From assembly GCA_964610765.1 (NCBI GenBank), contig CAZSWS010000001.1, positions 62,001 to 126,000 of the forward strand: a stretch of 64,000 bases of DNA, written 5' to 3'. This stretch comes from CAZSWS01 sp964610765 (lineage in GTDB: Bacteria > Bacteroidota > Bacteroidia > Bacteroidales > Tannerellaceae). Below are positions 36,401-45,688 of the stretch, in pieces; within the stretch, counting starts at the first letter, position 1, and every line of letters starts with the position of its first letter. Below the pieces are notes generated by a model. That model was given only the letters and a program-made list of their open reading frames with translations. It was not told where the DNA came from and did not search any database. A program made the translations under genes and the position numbers.

Positions 36401-38992
36401 TCTACTGATAAAGAAAGTTATGAAGTAGGTGAAACAGCCACAGTTATACTTCCTCCGGCTGCTTCCGGCAGTGCCTTGGTGGCCATAGAAAATGGCTCTT
36501 CAGTGCTACATAGAGAGTGGGTTAAAGTGGCTGACAGCACAGACACTAAATACACGTTCAAAGTAACGGAAGATATGGCTCCCAATGCCTATATCCATAT
36601 AAGTTTGTTACAACCCCATGCACAAACAATCAACGAGCTACCCATACGAAGATATGGCGTGCTTCCGCTGATGGTAAGTAATAAAGCTTCTATTTTAGAA
36701 CCGCAAATCTCGATGCCTGATGTGCTTCGACCTGAAGAAGAATTCAAAATTAAAGTAAAAGAACAGAACGGTCAGTCTATGAGCTACACAGTAGCTATTG
36801 TAGATGATGGTTTGCTAGATATAACCAATTTCAAAACGCCTGACCCCTGGTCTGAGTTTTATGCACGAGAGGCATTGGGCATCCTTACCTGGGATATGTT
36901 TGACGATGTTATGGGAGCGATCAAAAGTAATATTTCATCTTTATTCAGCGTGGGTGGTGACGAAGAATTGAAACCGGCCGACAGTAAAGCCAATCGTTTC
37001 AAACCGGTAGTTAAATACTTAGGACCATTCACATTGAAGAAAGGAGAAACAAAAACTCACTCCATCACGCTACCTGCTTATGTAGGTTCCGTGCGCACCA
37101 TGATTGTAGCTACGAATCAGGGAGCCTATGGGCGAACAGAGAAAACAACTCCCGTACGCACACCATTGATGATTCTTTCATCCTTACCCAGAGTAAGCAG
37201 TGTGAATGAAGAAATTATGCTTCCGGTCAATATTTTTGCGATGGAAAGTTCAGTCAATCAAGTAACAGTGAAAGTAGAAACTTCCGGCAAATTCAAGCTA
37301 AAAGATGGAAATTCGCGTCAAGTAACGTTTAGTACACCCGGTGATCAGATGGTTTACTTCCCTATTGAAACAGGTTCTGTAATAGGCAAAGAAACCGTCA
37401 AGATAACTGCAACGGGAGGAGGAAAAACCGCTACTGAAACAATTGAGATAGACGTACGCAATCCTAATCCCTCATCCATGTATACAGACAGCCGGGTGAT
37501 TGAAGTAGGCGAAACCGTTGAACTAAGCTATGAGTTAAGCGAGATAAACGCAGAAAATTGGGTAAAAGCAGACGTTTCACGTCTTCCCTCATTAGATATC
37601 AGTCGCCGATTTGACTTCTTATATAACTACCAGCATTATTGCACAGAACAATTAACTTCGCGTGCTTTACCTATGCTCTTTCTACCTCAGTTTAAAGACA
37701 TGGACGAGGAAGAAATGAGTAAAATAAAGTCGAACGTGACCGAAGCTATTAAAAACCTCTATGGCAGGCAACTATCAAACGGTTCTTTCCTTTATTGGCC
37801 GGGTAGCAGAGAGGGTGACGACTGGATTACATCGTATGTAGGCGTTTTCCTTATTAATGCTAAAGAAAAGGGATATGAAATAAACAACGGTGTATTGAAC
37901 CGATGGAGAGCTTATCAATCACGCATTGCGCAGAATTGGCGTTTGACAAACTCGAACGATTGGTATGTCTTTGCCCAAGCCTTCCGTCTTTATTCACTGG
38001 CTTTAGCCGGTCAGCCGGAAATGGGAGCGATGAACCGTCTGCGTGAACAAAAAGATTTGTCACTACAAAGTCGTTGGATGCTTGCATCCGCCTATGCATT
38101 AGCCGGAAAGCAAAACATTGCGGGAGAACTGATTTTCAATACCTCAACTGAAGTCAATCCTTATCAGGTGAATAGCTATACTTACGGTACATCTCAAAGA
38201 GATGAGGCTATCATACTAGAAGCATTGGTACTCATGGGACGGGATAAGGAAATGATTAAACAAGCGCAGAAAGTATCGAAAAACTTAGCAAATGAACAAT
38301 ACTTCTCGACTCAATCAACAGCATTTGCTTTGATGGCCATGGGTAAACTAAGTGAAAAAATGAGTGGTACCCTGTCTTTCGATTGGACTCTGAATGGAAA
38401 GAAACAGGCAGACGTTCGTTCTGCAAAAAGCATTGTTCAGCTACCTATTTCAGATAAAGATAAATCCGGAAATATCAGCCTTACGAATAAAGGAGAAGGA
38501 AGTATCTATATGGACTTAGTGACTCGTACACGCCCTATGAATGATACACTTCCTGCAATCGCAAATAATATTCAAATAGACATTGCCTATAAAGATAATG
38601 ACGGTGCTCCCTTAGATATAAGCTCACTGAAACAGGGTACGGATTTCCAAGCCGAAATTAAGGTGACAAATATCAGTGGTACAATAAATTTCAGCAATTT
38701 GGCATTAATCTATATTATTCCTTCAGGATGGGAGATATTTAATGAACGAATGATTCAATCAGAAGAGTCTATTCCCTCTGCCTATGAGTTGTTTGATTAT
38801 CAAGACATACGTGATGACCGCGTACTTACTTACTTTTATCTGGGTAGAGCTGAAAGCAAAACATTCAAAGTCAGACTACAGGCTTCTTATGCCGGAAGCT
38901 TCACACTACCGGCTACTTTATGCGAAGGGATGTATGACACTTCGGCACAAGCTCGAACAAAAGCTTCAAAAGTATCAGTAGTTAACGAATAA
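33407..38992 (+). CDS. Alpha-2-macroglobulin family lipoprotein
   Basis: A very large lipoprotein (1861 aa; LFLFSCKE, Cys23) of the bacterial alpha-2-macroglobulin family. These periplasmic protease traps are thought to guard the cell against proteases that breach the outer membrane. Multiple beta-sandwich MG domains precede the A2M core, which has GFIYGERGVWRPGDTLHIGF, the YLGPFTLKKGETKTHSITLP segment and an alpha-helical thioester domain. The thioester motif is CTEQ, with the cysteine near residue 1412, so the protease-linking bond should be able to form. A proline- and glutamate-rich stretch at about 470-520 (DEPNSYYNPEYQNIDW) is an unusual insert before the MG domains. It is followed by pbpC 16 bp later, the known bacterial gene pairing. 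Confidence 0.95.
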   Translation: MKRQLNAFIAPIVFLAILFLFSCKENKEVVPSIEFAPYISAYTGGVVSSTSPILIELTNELPAVELDAAFKKNPFSFTPALKGSTRWLNNKTICFDPEPGQLKAGVLYNAQFRLKEVKDVEKSLEKFPFSFRVMPKSFKADIYPIHVSSSSPQLVTIEGVLHLNDIADLETVEQMISIDSKAFKNLSLDIKQGEQPLSYVFRLDSIQKQNEETSIQLTINGKPFGVDKKFEQKITIPSVETFSYMGLRKIHQPENGLEITFSEPVSDTQDLTGLISIPEINSYVTQVKENKVYIYFETKKSGTISVDIDQGLKNRTNRKLNKASSISVAIKAIKPAVSFLGNGTIMPDSKNLILPFKAVNLKAVDIQIIRIFENNVLQFLQDNSLGSGNQLRRSGRLVYQSTLNLANDPEKDLYGWDDYSVDLTSLIEQEPGAIYRIILSFKQAYSLYACGGDREEIVAEDIPLPEYSLTPVVASISEEEAAVWDEPNSYYNPEYQNIDWSVYEWEEKDNPCHPTYYMGSNTAVSCNVLASNLGIIVKANAANKLWVTVSDIVDTKPIANAEITAYNFQLQVIASGQTDEKGFAILNCESGKPFVLVASKDNQKTYLRLLEGESNLMNRFDVGGKQLSKGLKGFIYGERGVWRPGDTLHIGFMVEDAENRLPENHPVSLEMYNPRGQFYTKQVQVKGENGLYVFHVPTSPDDPTGLWNGYVKIGGTAFHKPFRIETIKPNRLKINLSLPGERIDAGRGNFMATINSSWLTGANAGNLATKVEMSLSKVHTAFKGYEQYIFNNPATNFTGGKFDLFEGKLDDNGQASFMLPVPAASNAPGMLQAHITSRVFEKGGDASIMTQSVPFSPFDTYVGIQLNQKEQEYLETDINHQFRVVTLNPDGKPVNRSGLIYKIYRIGWSWWWESRSESFDSYINNSSYKPVKEGTINTQNGAGNISFQVDYPSWGRYLIYVKDPQSGHATGGTVYIDWPSWRGRSGKDDPSGLTMLTFSTDKESYEVGETATVILPPAASGSALVAIENGSSVLHREWVKVADSTDTKYTFKVTEDMAPNAYIHISLLQPHAQTINELPIRRYGVLPLMVSNKASILEPQISMPDVLRPEEEFKIKVKEQNGQSMSYTVAIVDDGLLDITNFKTPDPWSEFYAREALGILTWDMFDDVMGAIKSNISSLFSVGGDEELKPADSKANRFKPVVKYLGPFTLKKGETKTHSITLPAYVGSVRTMIVATNQGAYGRTEKTTPVRTPLMILSSLPRVSSVNEEIMLPVNIFAMESSVNQVTVKVETSGKFKLKDGNSRQVTFSTPGDQMVYFPIETGSVIGKETVKITATGGGKTATETIEIDVRNPNPSSMYTDSRVIEVGETVELSYELSEINAENWVKADVSRLPSLDISRRFDFLYNYQHYCTEQLTSRALPMLFLPQFKDMDEEEMSKIKSNVTEAIKNLYGRQLSNGSFLYWPGSREGDDWITSYVGVFLINAKEKGYEINNGVLNRWRAYQSRIAQNWRLTNSNDWYVFAQAFRLYSLALAGQPEMGAMNRLREQKDLSLQSRWMLASAYALAGKQNIAGELIFNTSTEVNPYQVNSYTYGTSQRDEAIILEALVLMGRDKEMIKQAQKVSKNLANEQYFSTQSTAFALMAMGKLSEKMSGTLSFDWTLNGKKQADVRSAKSIVQLPISDKDKSGNISLTNKGEGSIYMDLVTRTRPMNDTLPAIANNIQIDIAYKDNDGAPLDISSLKQGTDFQAEIKVTNISGTINFSNLALIYIIPSGWEIFNERMIQSEESIPSAYELFDYQDIRDDRVLTYFYLGRAESKTFKVRLQASYAGSFTLPATLCEGMYDTSAQARTKASKVSVVNE

Positions 38993-39008
38993 CAGTATTG
39001 AAGCAGTA

Positions 39009-41321
39009 ATGAAATTTACTTTTCAAAACTTATCCATACGCAAAAGGACAGTCCTAATTTCGACTGTCCTTTTGTTACTTCTGTATATCTTTTGCCTTCC
39101 ACATCCACTCTTCACCGTTCCTTATGCAACAGTAGTTACCGATAAAGAAGGAGAATTATTGGGGGCACGGATAGCAGAAGATGGGCAATGGCGGTTTCCA
39201 CCCATAACGGAAGTGCCTGATAAGTTTGCTAAATGCTTACTGGCTTTTGAAGATCGAAACTTTTATTACCATTGGGGGGTTAACCCATTTTCTATTGGTC
39301 GAGCTTTCGTACAGAATATACAAAACAAGCGAATTGTGAGCGGAGGAAGTACAATTACCATGCAAACTATCCGCTTGTCAAGAGGAGAAAAGCGAACTAT
39401 TGGTGAAAAAATTATAGAAATCATACTGGCAACACGTTTAGAATTTAGTTATTCTAAAAAGAATATATTAGCTCTTTATGCTTCACATGCTCCTTTTGGA
39501 GGCAATGTGGTGGGTCTTGAAGCTGCTTCGTGGCGCTATTTTGGTCATTCATACGAACAACTCTCCTGGGCTGAAGCAGCCACTTTAGCTGTTTTGCCCA
39601 ATGCGCCTTCACTGATACACTTGGCTCGTAACCGAACAACCTTGCACAAGAAACGTAATCGGCTACTCAAATACCTTTTTGAAAAACAAACCATTGATAA
39701 ATCGACCTATGAGCTGGCTTTGGCTGAACCTCTACCCGGAGAACCTCTGCCACTACCAAACATTGCTCCACACTTGGTTACTTATTTTCACCAAACTGCT
39801 AAAGGGCAACATATCATTTCTTCAATAGATAAGAACACACAGGAGCAAGTAGAAGGTGTACTCAAAAGATGGAACAATGAATTTATGCAAAGTGACATCA
39901 GGCATATTGCAGCAATAGTCGTTGATGTACAAACCAATCAAGTAGTTGCCTATTGTGGAAACGTACATACAAACAATCAGGCTGAAGGCAATCAGGTGGA
40001 TATTATTCAATCAAGAAGAAGTACAGGAAGTATTTTGAAGCCATTTCTTTATTATGCAGCCTTACAGGAAGGGGTTATCTTACCGCAAACATTACTGCCG
40101 GATGTGCCTGTCAATATTAATGGTTTTGCCCCACGAAACTTCAATTACCGATATGATGGAGCTGTTGCAGCAAATGAAGTTATCGCTCGTTCTTTAAATG
40201 TTCCCTCTGTGGCACTTTTACGTACATACAGTGTTCCTAAATTCTATGAACAGCTCAAAAAGATGGGCATAACCACACTTAATAAACCTGCCGGACATTA
40301 TGGGCTTTCACTCATTGTAGGTGGTGCCGAAGGAACTTTATGGGACGTAACAAGTGCGTATGCTTCCATGGCACGTTCGGTCATTAAGCTGCCTAATAAA
40401 TCAATTAGTTGCCTGAATGAAACTCATCAAGCAGAACTACCCGAAGCTTTTGAGCCGGGAGCTGCCTGGCAAACATTGGAAGCTATTAAAGAAGTAAACC
40501 GACCGGAAGAAATAGATTGGCGAACCATTCCAACCATGCAGCGCGTTGCTTGGAAAACCGGCACCAGCTTTGGTTTTCGGGATGCTTGGGCAGTAGGTGT
40601 AACCACACGCTATGCCGTAGGTGTATGGGTAGGGAATGCTTCCGGTGAAGGAAAGCCTAACCTGGTAGGTGCTCGCACCTCGGCACCGGTTATGTTTGAT
40701 GTTTTCAACCTATTACCTCGTGGAAACTGGTTTCCACGTCCTACAGAAGCATTCACCGAAGAAGTAGTCTGTAAACAGTCCGGACATCTAGCCGGTCGAT
40801 TTTGTGATCACACGGATACAACTTTAATTGTACCGAATGGTCTACGTACTGAAGTCTGTCCCTACCATCAATCAGTGTTACTCACTGCAGACGGCACACG
40901 CCGTATCTATAAAGAGTGTGCTGAACAGGAAGCAACCATTACACACAATTTCTTTGTTCTTCCTCCCTCTTGGGAGTGGTACTATAAACAAAACCATCCC
41001 GAATACATTCCCCTACCTCCATTTAAAGCCGGATGCGGACATGCACCTGAACAACAAATGCAATTCATCTACCCACAGAGTGGAGCACAAATATATCTAC
41101 CGAAACAGCAGGATGGATCGCCGGGAGAAGTGACTTTCGAACTGGCTCACCGCAATCCGGATGCAAGCATATATTGGCATATTGACGATGAATATATTAC
41201 TGTAACACAAGATATTCATCGGCTAACCTGTCTGCTTTCTGTCGGCAAGCATTCCATAACAGTCGTTGATGACCAGGGCAATACAATTTCTGTAAGTATA
41301 ACAGCACTCAACAACAAATAA
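39009..41321 (+). CDS. pbpC: Penicillin-binding protein 1C
   Basis: A bifunctional peptidoglycan synthase of 770 aa. An N-terminal membrane anchor (about 15-33) is followed by the GT51 glycosyltransferase with AFEDRNFYYHWGVNP and GGSTITMQTIR. The transpeptidase has the motifs STGSILKPF (SxxK), SLN and KTGTSFGFRDAW. The C-terminal ~90 residues form the extra beta domain typical of PBP1C, after the cysteine-containing region KQSGHLAGRFCDH. The coupling to the alpha-2-macroglobulin suggests that the protease trap protects or accompanies a repair synthase at the cell wall; the association is well known, its mechanism less so. Confidence 0.95.
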   Translation: MKFTFQNLSIRKRTVLISTVLLLLLYIFCLPHPLFTVPYATVVTDKEGELLGARIAEDGQWRFPPITEVPDKFAKCLLAFEDRNFYYHWGVNPFSIGRAFVQNIQNKRIVSGGSTITMQTIRLSRGEKRTIGEKIIEIILATRLEFSYSKKNILALYASHAPFGGNVVGLEAASWRYFGHSYEQLSWAEAATLAVLPNAPSLIHLARNRTTLHKKRNRLLKYLFEKQTIDKSTYELALAEPLPGEPLPLPNIAPHLVTYFHQTAKGQHIISSIDKNTQEQVEGVLKRWNNEFMQSDIRHIAAIVVDVQTNQVVAYCGNVHTNNQAEGNQVDIIQSRRSTGSILKPFLYYAALQEGVILPQTLLPDVPVNINGFAPRNFNYRYDGAVAANEVIARSLNVPSVALLRTYSVPKFYEQLKKMGITTLNKPAGHYGLSLIVGGAEGTLWDVTSAYASMARSVIKLPNKSISCLNETHQAELPEAFEPGAAWQTLEAIKEVNRPEEIDWRTIPTMQRVAWKTGTSFGFRDAWAVGVTTRYAVGVWVGNASGEGKPNLVGARTSAPVMFDVFNLLPRGNWFPRPTEAFTEEVVCKQSGHLAGRFCDHTDTTLIVPNGLRTEVCPYHQSVLLTADGTRRIYKECAEQEATITHNFFVLPPSWEWYYKQNHPEYIPLPPFKAGCGHAPEQQMQFIYPQSGAQIYLPKQQDGSPGEVTFELAHRNPDASIYWHIDDEYITVTQDIHRLTCLLSVGKHSITVVDDQGNTISVSITALNNK

Positions 41322-41365
41322 CAGTAGGATAAGTGAATAGGATATCCAGTTCACAATAAATTTCT

Positions 41366-41373
41366 TACTTTTG
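41366..41373 (+). promoter_or_regulatory. Putative -7 promoter element of the Dabb gene
   Basis: TACTTTTG, 27 bp upstream of the ATG at 41401. No -33 TTG at the expected distance. Confidence 0.42.
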
Positions 41374-41400
41374 TTTTTATAATTTTCAAACCCCAATAAA

Positions 41401-41703
41401 ATGATTAGACACATTGTAATGTTTAAGCTGACACCATTTGATAGCGAAGCGGAGAAAATGGCATATATGCAAAAGATAAAAGTGGCACTTGAAGGACTCA
41501 AAGAGAAAATAGACTTCCTGCGCCATATACAGGTAGACTTTAATATTAACCCTTCTGAAACATGGGATTTCATCCTGACTACTGAACTTGATACTTTAGA
41601 AGATGTGGGTAAATATGCTATTCACCCTGACCATGTAGCCGTATCAAAAGATTTAATCGGTCCGGTAAAAGCAGACAGAGCTTGTGTAGACTATGAAGCC
41701 TGA
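41401..41703 (+). CDS. Dabb-family (stress-responsive A/B barrel) protein
   Basis: A 100-aa single-domain protein with the Dabb (dimeric alpha-beta barrel) pattern: MIRHIVMFKLTP at the start, a helix with LEGLKEKIDFLRHIQVDFN, and the closing YAIHPDHVAVSKDLIGPV motif. Such proteins form dimers; some are enzymes, but most bacterial ones have no known substrate. The gene's last 11 bases overlap the start of the next gene, so the two are translated together. Confidence 0.9.
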   Translation: MIRHIVMFKLTPFDSEAEKMAYMQKIKVALEGLKEKIDFLRHIQVDFNINPSETWDFILTTELDTLEDVGKYAIHPDHVAVSKDLIGPVKADRACVDYEA

Positions 41704-42172
41704 TACTATAACAACATTTGATATTGACGAGCGAGTAGCACTGGCTGTTAAAAGCTTCGAATCCGGTTTTAACTGTTGTCAAGCCGTATTCCTCTCGTTT
41801 ACCGATTTAATAGATATTAAGCTGGAAGTTGCCCAGAATATCTCATTAGGATTCGGGGGCGGAATGGGTCAACTGGAAGAAACATGTGGTACATTTAGCG
41901 CCTTGGTACTATTAACCGGTCTACGCTATCCGATTGAGAATCCGGACAATCCGGATGCTCGTACAGCTAACTATGAAATAATTCAGCGTATGGCTAAAGA
42001 GTTTAAACACCTCAATCATTCGATTAACTGCCGAGCACTTACAAACCAAGATGTTTCTAAGTTATTGAATAAAGAAGCTAAAGCACTTGAATTAGCTACT
42101 CGCCCATGTAGCAAATATGTGGCTGATGCAGCACGTATTGCCGGACGCATGTTGAAGGGAGAGTTTGAATAA
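41693..42172 (+). CDS. C-GCAxxG-C-C family redox-type protein
   Basis: A 159-aa protein of the C-GCAxxG-C-C family, with conserved cysteines in GFNCCQAVF, EETCGTFSAL, HSINCRALT and RPCSKYVADAARI, and the glycine-rich SLGFGGGMGQ. The four clustered cysteine positions suggest a redox or metal-binding role; no reaction is established for the family that I can name. It starts inside the Dabb gene in a different frame. Its ATG at 41693 is the only start that includes the first helical segment. Confidence 0.9.
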   Translation: MKPDTITTFDIDERVALAVKSFESGFNCCQAVFLSFTDLIDIKLEVAQNISLGFGGGMGQLEETCGTFSALVLLTGLRYPIENPDNPDARTANYEIIQRMAKEFKHLNHSINCRALTNQDVSKLLNKEAKALELATRPCSKYVADAARIAGRMLKGEFE

Positions 42173-42190
42173 TATTAAACCGAATTGTTT

Positions 42191-42907
42191 TTAGGCAGTT
42201 AGTGATATGTGAGTAACAAACTGCGAGGAGCGCAATGAATTGAACAGGCGACTATAAGTGGCTTTGTCTTTAATATTAACCTTGTAGGTTATCATGGCCG
42301 TATCGCGTTCATAATCATAATCGAACGAAGAGCTTACGATAAAAACATAGTGAGATTCAAGTATTAGTCGCAACCCTCTCAGATCCGGGTCAGAAGTGTT
42401 GCATGTAAGTGTCAATATCTTGTTTACTCCGTCTAAATACATTCTCTTCTCTAATTTCTCCAAAGAGATAAGCACAATGATTAGAATAGCTGTAGCTAAT
42501 GCAGCACCAATATACATTCCTGCACCTACAGCCAGTCCTATAACAGCTACTGCCCAAATACAAGCAGCAGTAGTCAATCCGTGTACACTACCCTTACTTT
42601 GAATAATAGCTCCGGCACCTAAAAATCCGATACCACTCAACACCTGAGCTGCAATACGCCCTGGGTCTCCATTTAAAAAATCAGGAAAAGTTTGAGGTAT
42701 CCAAATAGAAATAAGCATAGCCAGGGTTGATCCTAAGCAAATTAAAGTAAATGTTCGCATTCCGGCATCACGTCTCCGTGTCTGGCGTTCTACACCTACA
42801 GCTGCACCTAACACTAAACTGACGCACATACGCATTATTACCGTTTGTGTATCAACCGTCGTGCTTATATATATTTCATTGAGATATTCGACTAAATGCT
42901 CCATCAT
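42191..42907 (-). CDS. MgtC/SapB-family inner-membrane protein
   Basis: A 238-aa membrane protein of the MgtC family. It has the N-terminal VLGAAVGVERQTRRRDAGMRTFTLICLGST motif and GIGFLGAGAIIQSKGSVHGLTTAACIWAVAVIGLAVGAG, with about four membrane helices, then a cytoplasmic C-terminal ACT-like domain (about 150-238). In pathogens MgtC acts on ATP synthase and growth under low magnesium; the role of the non-virulence homologues is unclear. It is convergent with the C-GCAxxG-C-C gene, only 18 bp apart. A -7-like TATATTTG (42937-42944, minus) precedes it by 30 bp. Confidence 0.9.
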   Translation of the reverse strand: MMEHLVEYLNEIYISTTVDTQTVIMRMCVSLVLGAAVGVERQTRRRDAGMRTFTLICLGSTLAMLISIWIPQTFPDFLNGDPGRIAAQVLSGIGFLGAGAIIQSKGSVHGLTTAACIWAVAVIGLAVGAGMYIGAALATAILIIVLISLEKLEKRMYLDGVNKILTLTCNTSDPDLRGLRLILESHYVFIVSSSFDYDYERDTAMITYKVNIKDKATYSRLFNSLRSSQFVTHISLTA

Positions 42908-42936
42908 GGTTTTTCAATGTATGTATACGTTCAATG

Positions 42937-42944
42937 CAAATATA
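42937..42944 (-). promoter_or_regulatory. Putative -7 promoter element of the mgtC-like gene
   Basis: The minus strand reads TATATTTG, 29 bp before the ATG at 42907. The -33 position is not recognisable. Confidence 0.38.
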
Positions 42945-43030
42945 CAAATCAGTAAGAAGGTTTTACGCTATTTCGGGGGAAAAACTTCACTTACTTGATA
43001 ATTATTCGGAAAACAAAGACTAACACTTGC

Positions 43031-43222
43031 TTAAGACTGATAAGAAGAACATTGTTCCTTTTCTAACAGTCTCTTTTTATCTATATGACAATTCATAGAA
43101 CAACCGGGGCAAACAACTCTATTCTTTGCACTCACAGACTGTTTGATAAAATGAAAAACCTTAACAACTACATAAACAGCCGTAATCAATCCAATAATTG
43201 CTACTAATATATCTTGTACCAT
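43031..43222 (-). CDS. FeoB-associated Cys-rich membrane protein
   Basis: A 63-aa protein with one N-terminal membrane helix (about 4-26) and a cytoplasmic tail with CPGCSMNCHI and a fourth cysteine in EQCSSY. Small proteins of this type regularly follow feoB and are often called FeoB-associated; the cysteines may bind iron or an iron-sulfur cluster. It starts 12 bp after the feoB stop on the same strand. Confidence 0.85.
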   Translation of the reverse strand: MVQDILVAIIGLITAVYVVVKVFHFIKQSVSAKNRVVCPGCSMNCHIDKKRLLEKEQCSSYQS

Positions 43223-43234
43223 CTCTTTGAATAA

Positions 43235-45688
43235 TTAATAAAAGAATCCACCAATAAAGTGTACTAAAAAGGATACAATCCATGCCAGCACACACGTATA
43301 GAACACTAAGAAAGCTCCCCATTTCCAAGAGCCTGACTCTTTAATCACTGCAACTACAGTCGCCACACAAGGAAAGTATATCAACACGAAGAAGAGAAAA
43401 GACAAGGCTACTAAAGAAGATATCACCAAGTTTCCATCTGCGTCTTTTTCGGTCAACAAACGTTCAGACAGGCCGGCTTCATCTTCTGAATCTCCTGTAT
43501 AGAGAACGCCCATCGTGCTCACAACCACTTCTTTGGCAGCCATTCCTGTCAACAACGACACACTCATTTTCCAATCAAAGCCCATTGGACTTAATACCGG
43601 TTGAACTGCTTTACCTAATTTGCCTATATATGAATTTTCCTGTTGGTCAATAGCCTGCAAACGCTCAACTTCTGCAATCTGTTCTGTTTGTTGAGTTGGG
43701 TCTACGACCGTTTGCTCTATCTTGGCAATAGACTCCTCAAAGGCAGGAGTGTTTTTTGTATGCCGTGGGAAATATCCTAAGAACCATATAATCACTGAAG
43801 CCACCAATATGACTCCTCCCATCTTTTTAAGATATTGCTTAGCCTTTTCCCACATGTGTATAATTATCGAACGTATAGTAGGCTTTCTGTACGGAGGCAG
43901 TTCCATGACAAAAGGAAGATCTTCTCCTCCAAATAAAAACTTTCGGAATAGACGTGCCATAATAACTGCCAAGAGTATACCGGTTAGATATAATGAAAAC
44001 AAGACCAAACCGGCATGATTGGGGAAGAACGCTCCAGCAAGCAAGACATAAACCGGAAGTCTGGCGCTGCAACTCATTAATGGGTTAATTAAAATAGTAA
44101 TCATCCGGCTTTTCCTACTTTCAATCGTTCTAGCAGACATTATGGCCGGCACATTACAGCCAAAGCCCATGACTAATGATATAAAAGACTTACCGTGTAA
44201 GCCCATTTTATGCATAATCTTGTCCATAATAAAAGCCGCCCGAGCCATATAGCCGGAATCTTCCATAAATGAAATGAACAAATACAGAATCATGATGTTC
44301 GGCAGAAATACAATGACCCCTCCCACTCCATTAATCACACCTTCTGTCAGTAGATCTTTTAAGGAGCCATCAGGCATATACTGGCTAACCATCGTATTCA
44401 ACCAAGCTACAAACGACTCAATCCAGTCCATCGGATATTGTCCCAAGCGGAAAGTTGCTTCAAACATAATCCACATAAACAACAAGAATATGGGGAAGCC
44501 CGTATATTTTCCGGTAATGTATTTATCTAGAAATTTCGTTTTACTGTTTTCTCCAAGCTGCCCTTCTTCCCACGTTTCTTTAAGTGCTCCGGATATAAAC
44601 CCATATCGAGCATCCGTAAATGCAGTTTCACTGTCTTCTTTTAACAGCTGCTCTAAATATGAGATTTCCTCATTCTTAACCTTTAGTATCTCATTTCCAT
44701 TGGGTAGCTTACTGATGTATTCTGTTATTTCAGTATCCTTCTCCAAAAGTTTAATTGACAAGTAACGTTTGGACTGATTTTTAGGTAACGAAACATTCTT
44801 TTTAAAACTCTTACGAACAGCCCGAATAGCCTTTTCTAGTACTTGACCATAGTTAATATGTATATGCCGGACAATAGGTTCTTTGTCTTCATAGATTTTG
44901 ATAACCTGATTGAACAGTTCTTGTATTCCTTCACCTGTCCTACCATTGGTCGGAACAAGAGGAGCTCCAATCAGTCGACCTAATGAGTCATAATCGAATG
45001 TATCTCCTTTACTTTTTAGCTCATCATACATATTCAAGGCTATTGCCATTCGTATGTCTAAGTCAATCAGCTGACTTGTTAAGTACAAATTACGCTCCAG
45101 ATTAGATGCATCAACCACGTTAACAACCACATCCGGGTGTTCTTCATTCAAGTGATTCCGAACATAAAGTTCTTCCGGTGAATAAGCAGACAAGGAATAA
45201 GTACCGGGTAAATCAACTATTTTTATGGTATACCCGTTATGTTTAAACACGCCATCTTTGGCATCAACAGTCACCCCACTGTAGTTTCCTACATGCTCGT
45301 GTGCCCCCGATGCAAAGTTAAATAAGGAAGTCTTTCCGCTATTAGGATTTCCGACCAGTGCTATATTAATGGTTTTTCCTTTATCTATAGCCAAAGAACG
45401 GACTGTCTCAGTAACAAAAGTCTTTTCGTCATTACTTGTCTCAACCTCTTCTTCAATAAAAGCAGACACACTGACTACTTCTATGAGTGCCGCATCACTT
45501 CGTCGAAGAGACACGTCATACCCCATAATCCGATAGTGTATTGGATCTTTTAATGGCGCATTCTGGATAACTTCGACTTCTTTTCCACGGATAAATCCCA
45601 TTTCTATTATCCGTTTACGAAAAGAACCACGCCCTAGTACCTTAACAATAACGCCACGCTCTCCGGTATGAAGTTCTGATAATTTCAT
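43235..45688 (-). CDS. feoB: Ferrous iron transporter FeoB with fused FeoA domain
   Basis: Inner-membrane Fe(II) uptake GTPase, 817 aa. The first ~75 residues are a FeoA (SH3-like) domain (MKLSELHTGERGVIVKVLGRG). The G domain then has GNPNSGKTSLFN, DLPGTYSLSAYSPEE and the NMYD motif. The membrane part holds the two gate repeats (VIVFLPNIMILYLFISFMEDSGYMAR and its second copy), with VMGFGCNVPAIMSART. FeoA is a separate gene in many bacteria; its fusion to FeoB is common in Bacteroidetes. The frame extends to another ATG at 45718, but a TATCTTCG-like promoter element overlaps it and FeoA normally begins at MKLSEL, so I chose 45688. It is followed by the Cys-rich partner. Confidence 0.95.
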   Translation of the reverse strand: MKLSELHTGERGVIVKVLGRGSFRKRIIEMGFIRGKEVEVIQNAPLKDPIHYRIMGYDVSLRRSDAALIEVVSVSAFIEEEVETSNDEKTFVTETVRSLAIDKGKTINIALVGNPNSGKTSLFNFASGAHEHVGNYSGVTVDAKDGVFKHNGYTIKIVDLPGTYSLSAYSPEELYVRNHLNEEHPDVVVNVVDASNLERNLYLTSQLIDLDIRMAIALNMYDELKSKGDTFDYDSLGRLIGAPLVPTNGRTGEGIQELFNQVIKIYEDKEPIVRHIHINYGQVLEKAIRAVRKSFKKNVSLPKNQSKRYLSIKLLEKDTEITEYISKLPNGNEILKVKNEEISYLEQLLKEDSETAFTDARYGFISGALKETWEEGQLGENSKTKFLDKYITGKYTGFPIFLLFMWIMFEATFRLGQYPMDWIESFVAWLNTMVSQYMPDGSLKDLLTEGVINGVGGVIVFLPNIMILYLFISFMEDSGYMARAAFIMDKIMHKMGLHGKSFISLVMGFGCNVPAIMSARTIESRKSRMITILINPLMSCSARLPVYVLLAGAFFPNHAGLVLFSLYLTGILLAVIMARLFRKFLFGGEDLPFVMELPPYRKPTIRSIIIHMWEKAKQYLKKMGGVILVASVIIWFLGYFPRHTKNTPAFEESIAKIEQTVVDPTQQTEQIAEVERLQAIDQQENSYIGKLGKAVQPVLSPMGFDWKMSVSLLTGMAAKEVVVSTMGVLYTGDSEDEAGLSERLLTEKDADGNLVISSLVALSFLFFVLIYFPCVATVVAVIKESGSWKWGAFLVFYTCVLAWIVSFLVHFIGGFFY

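Noticed and set aside
41223..41573. 116-aa minus-strand open frame spanning the pbpC-Dabb gap
   Set aside because: It overlaps the ends of two well-supported plus-strand genes; its composition reflects their antisense.
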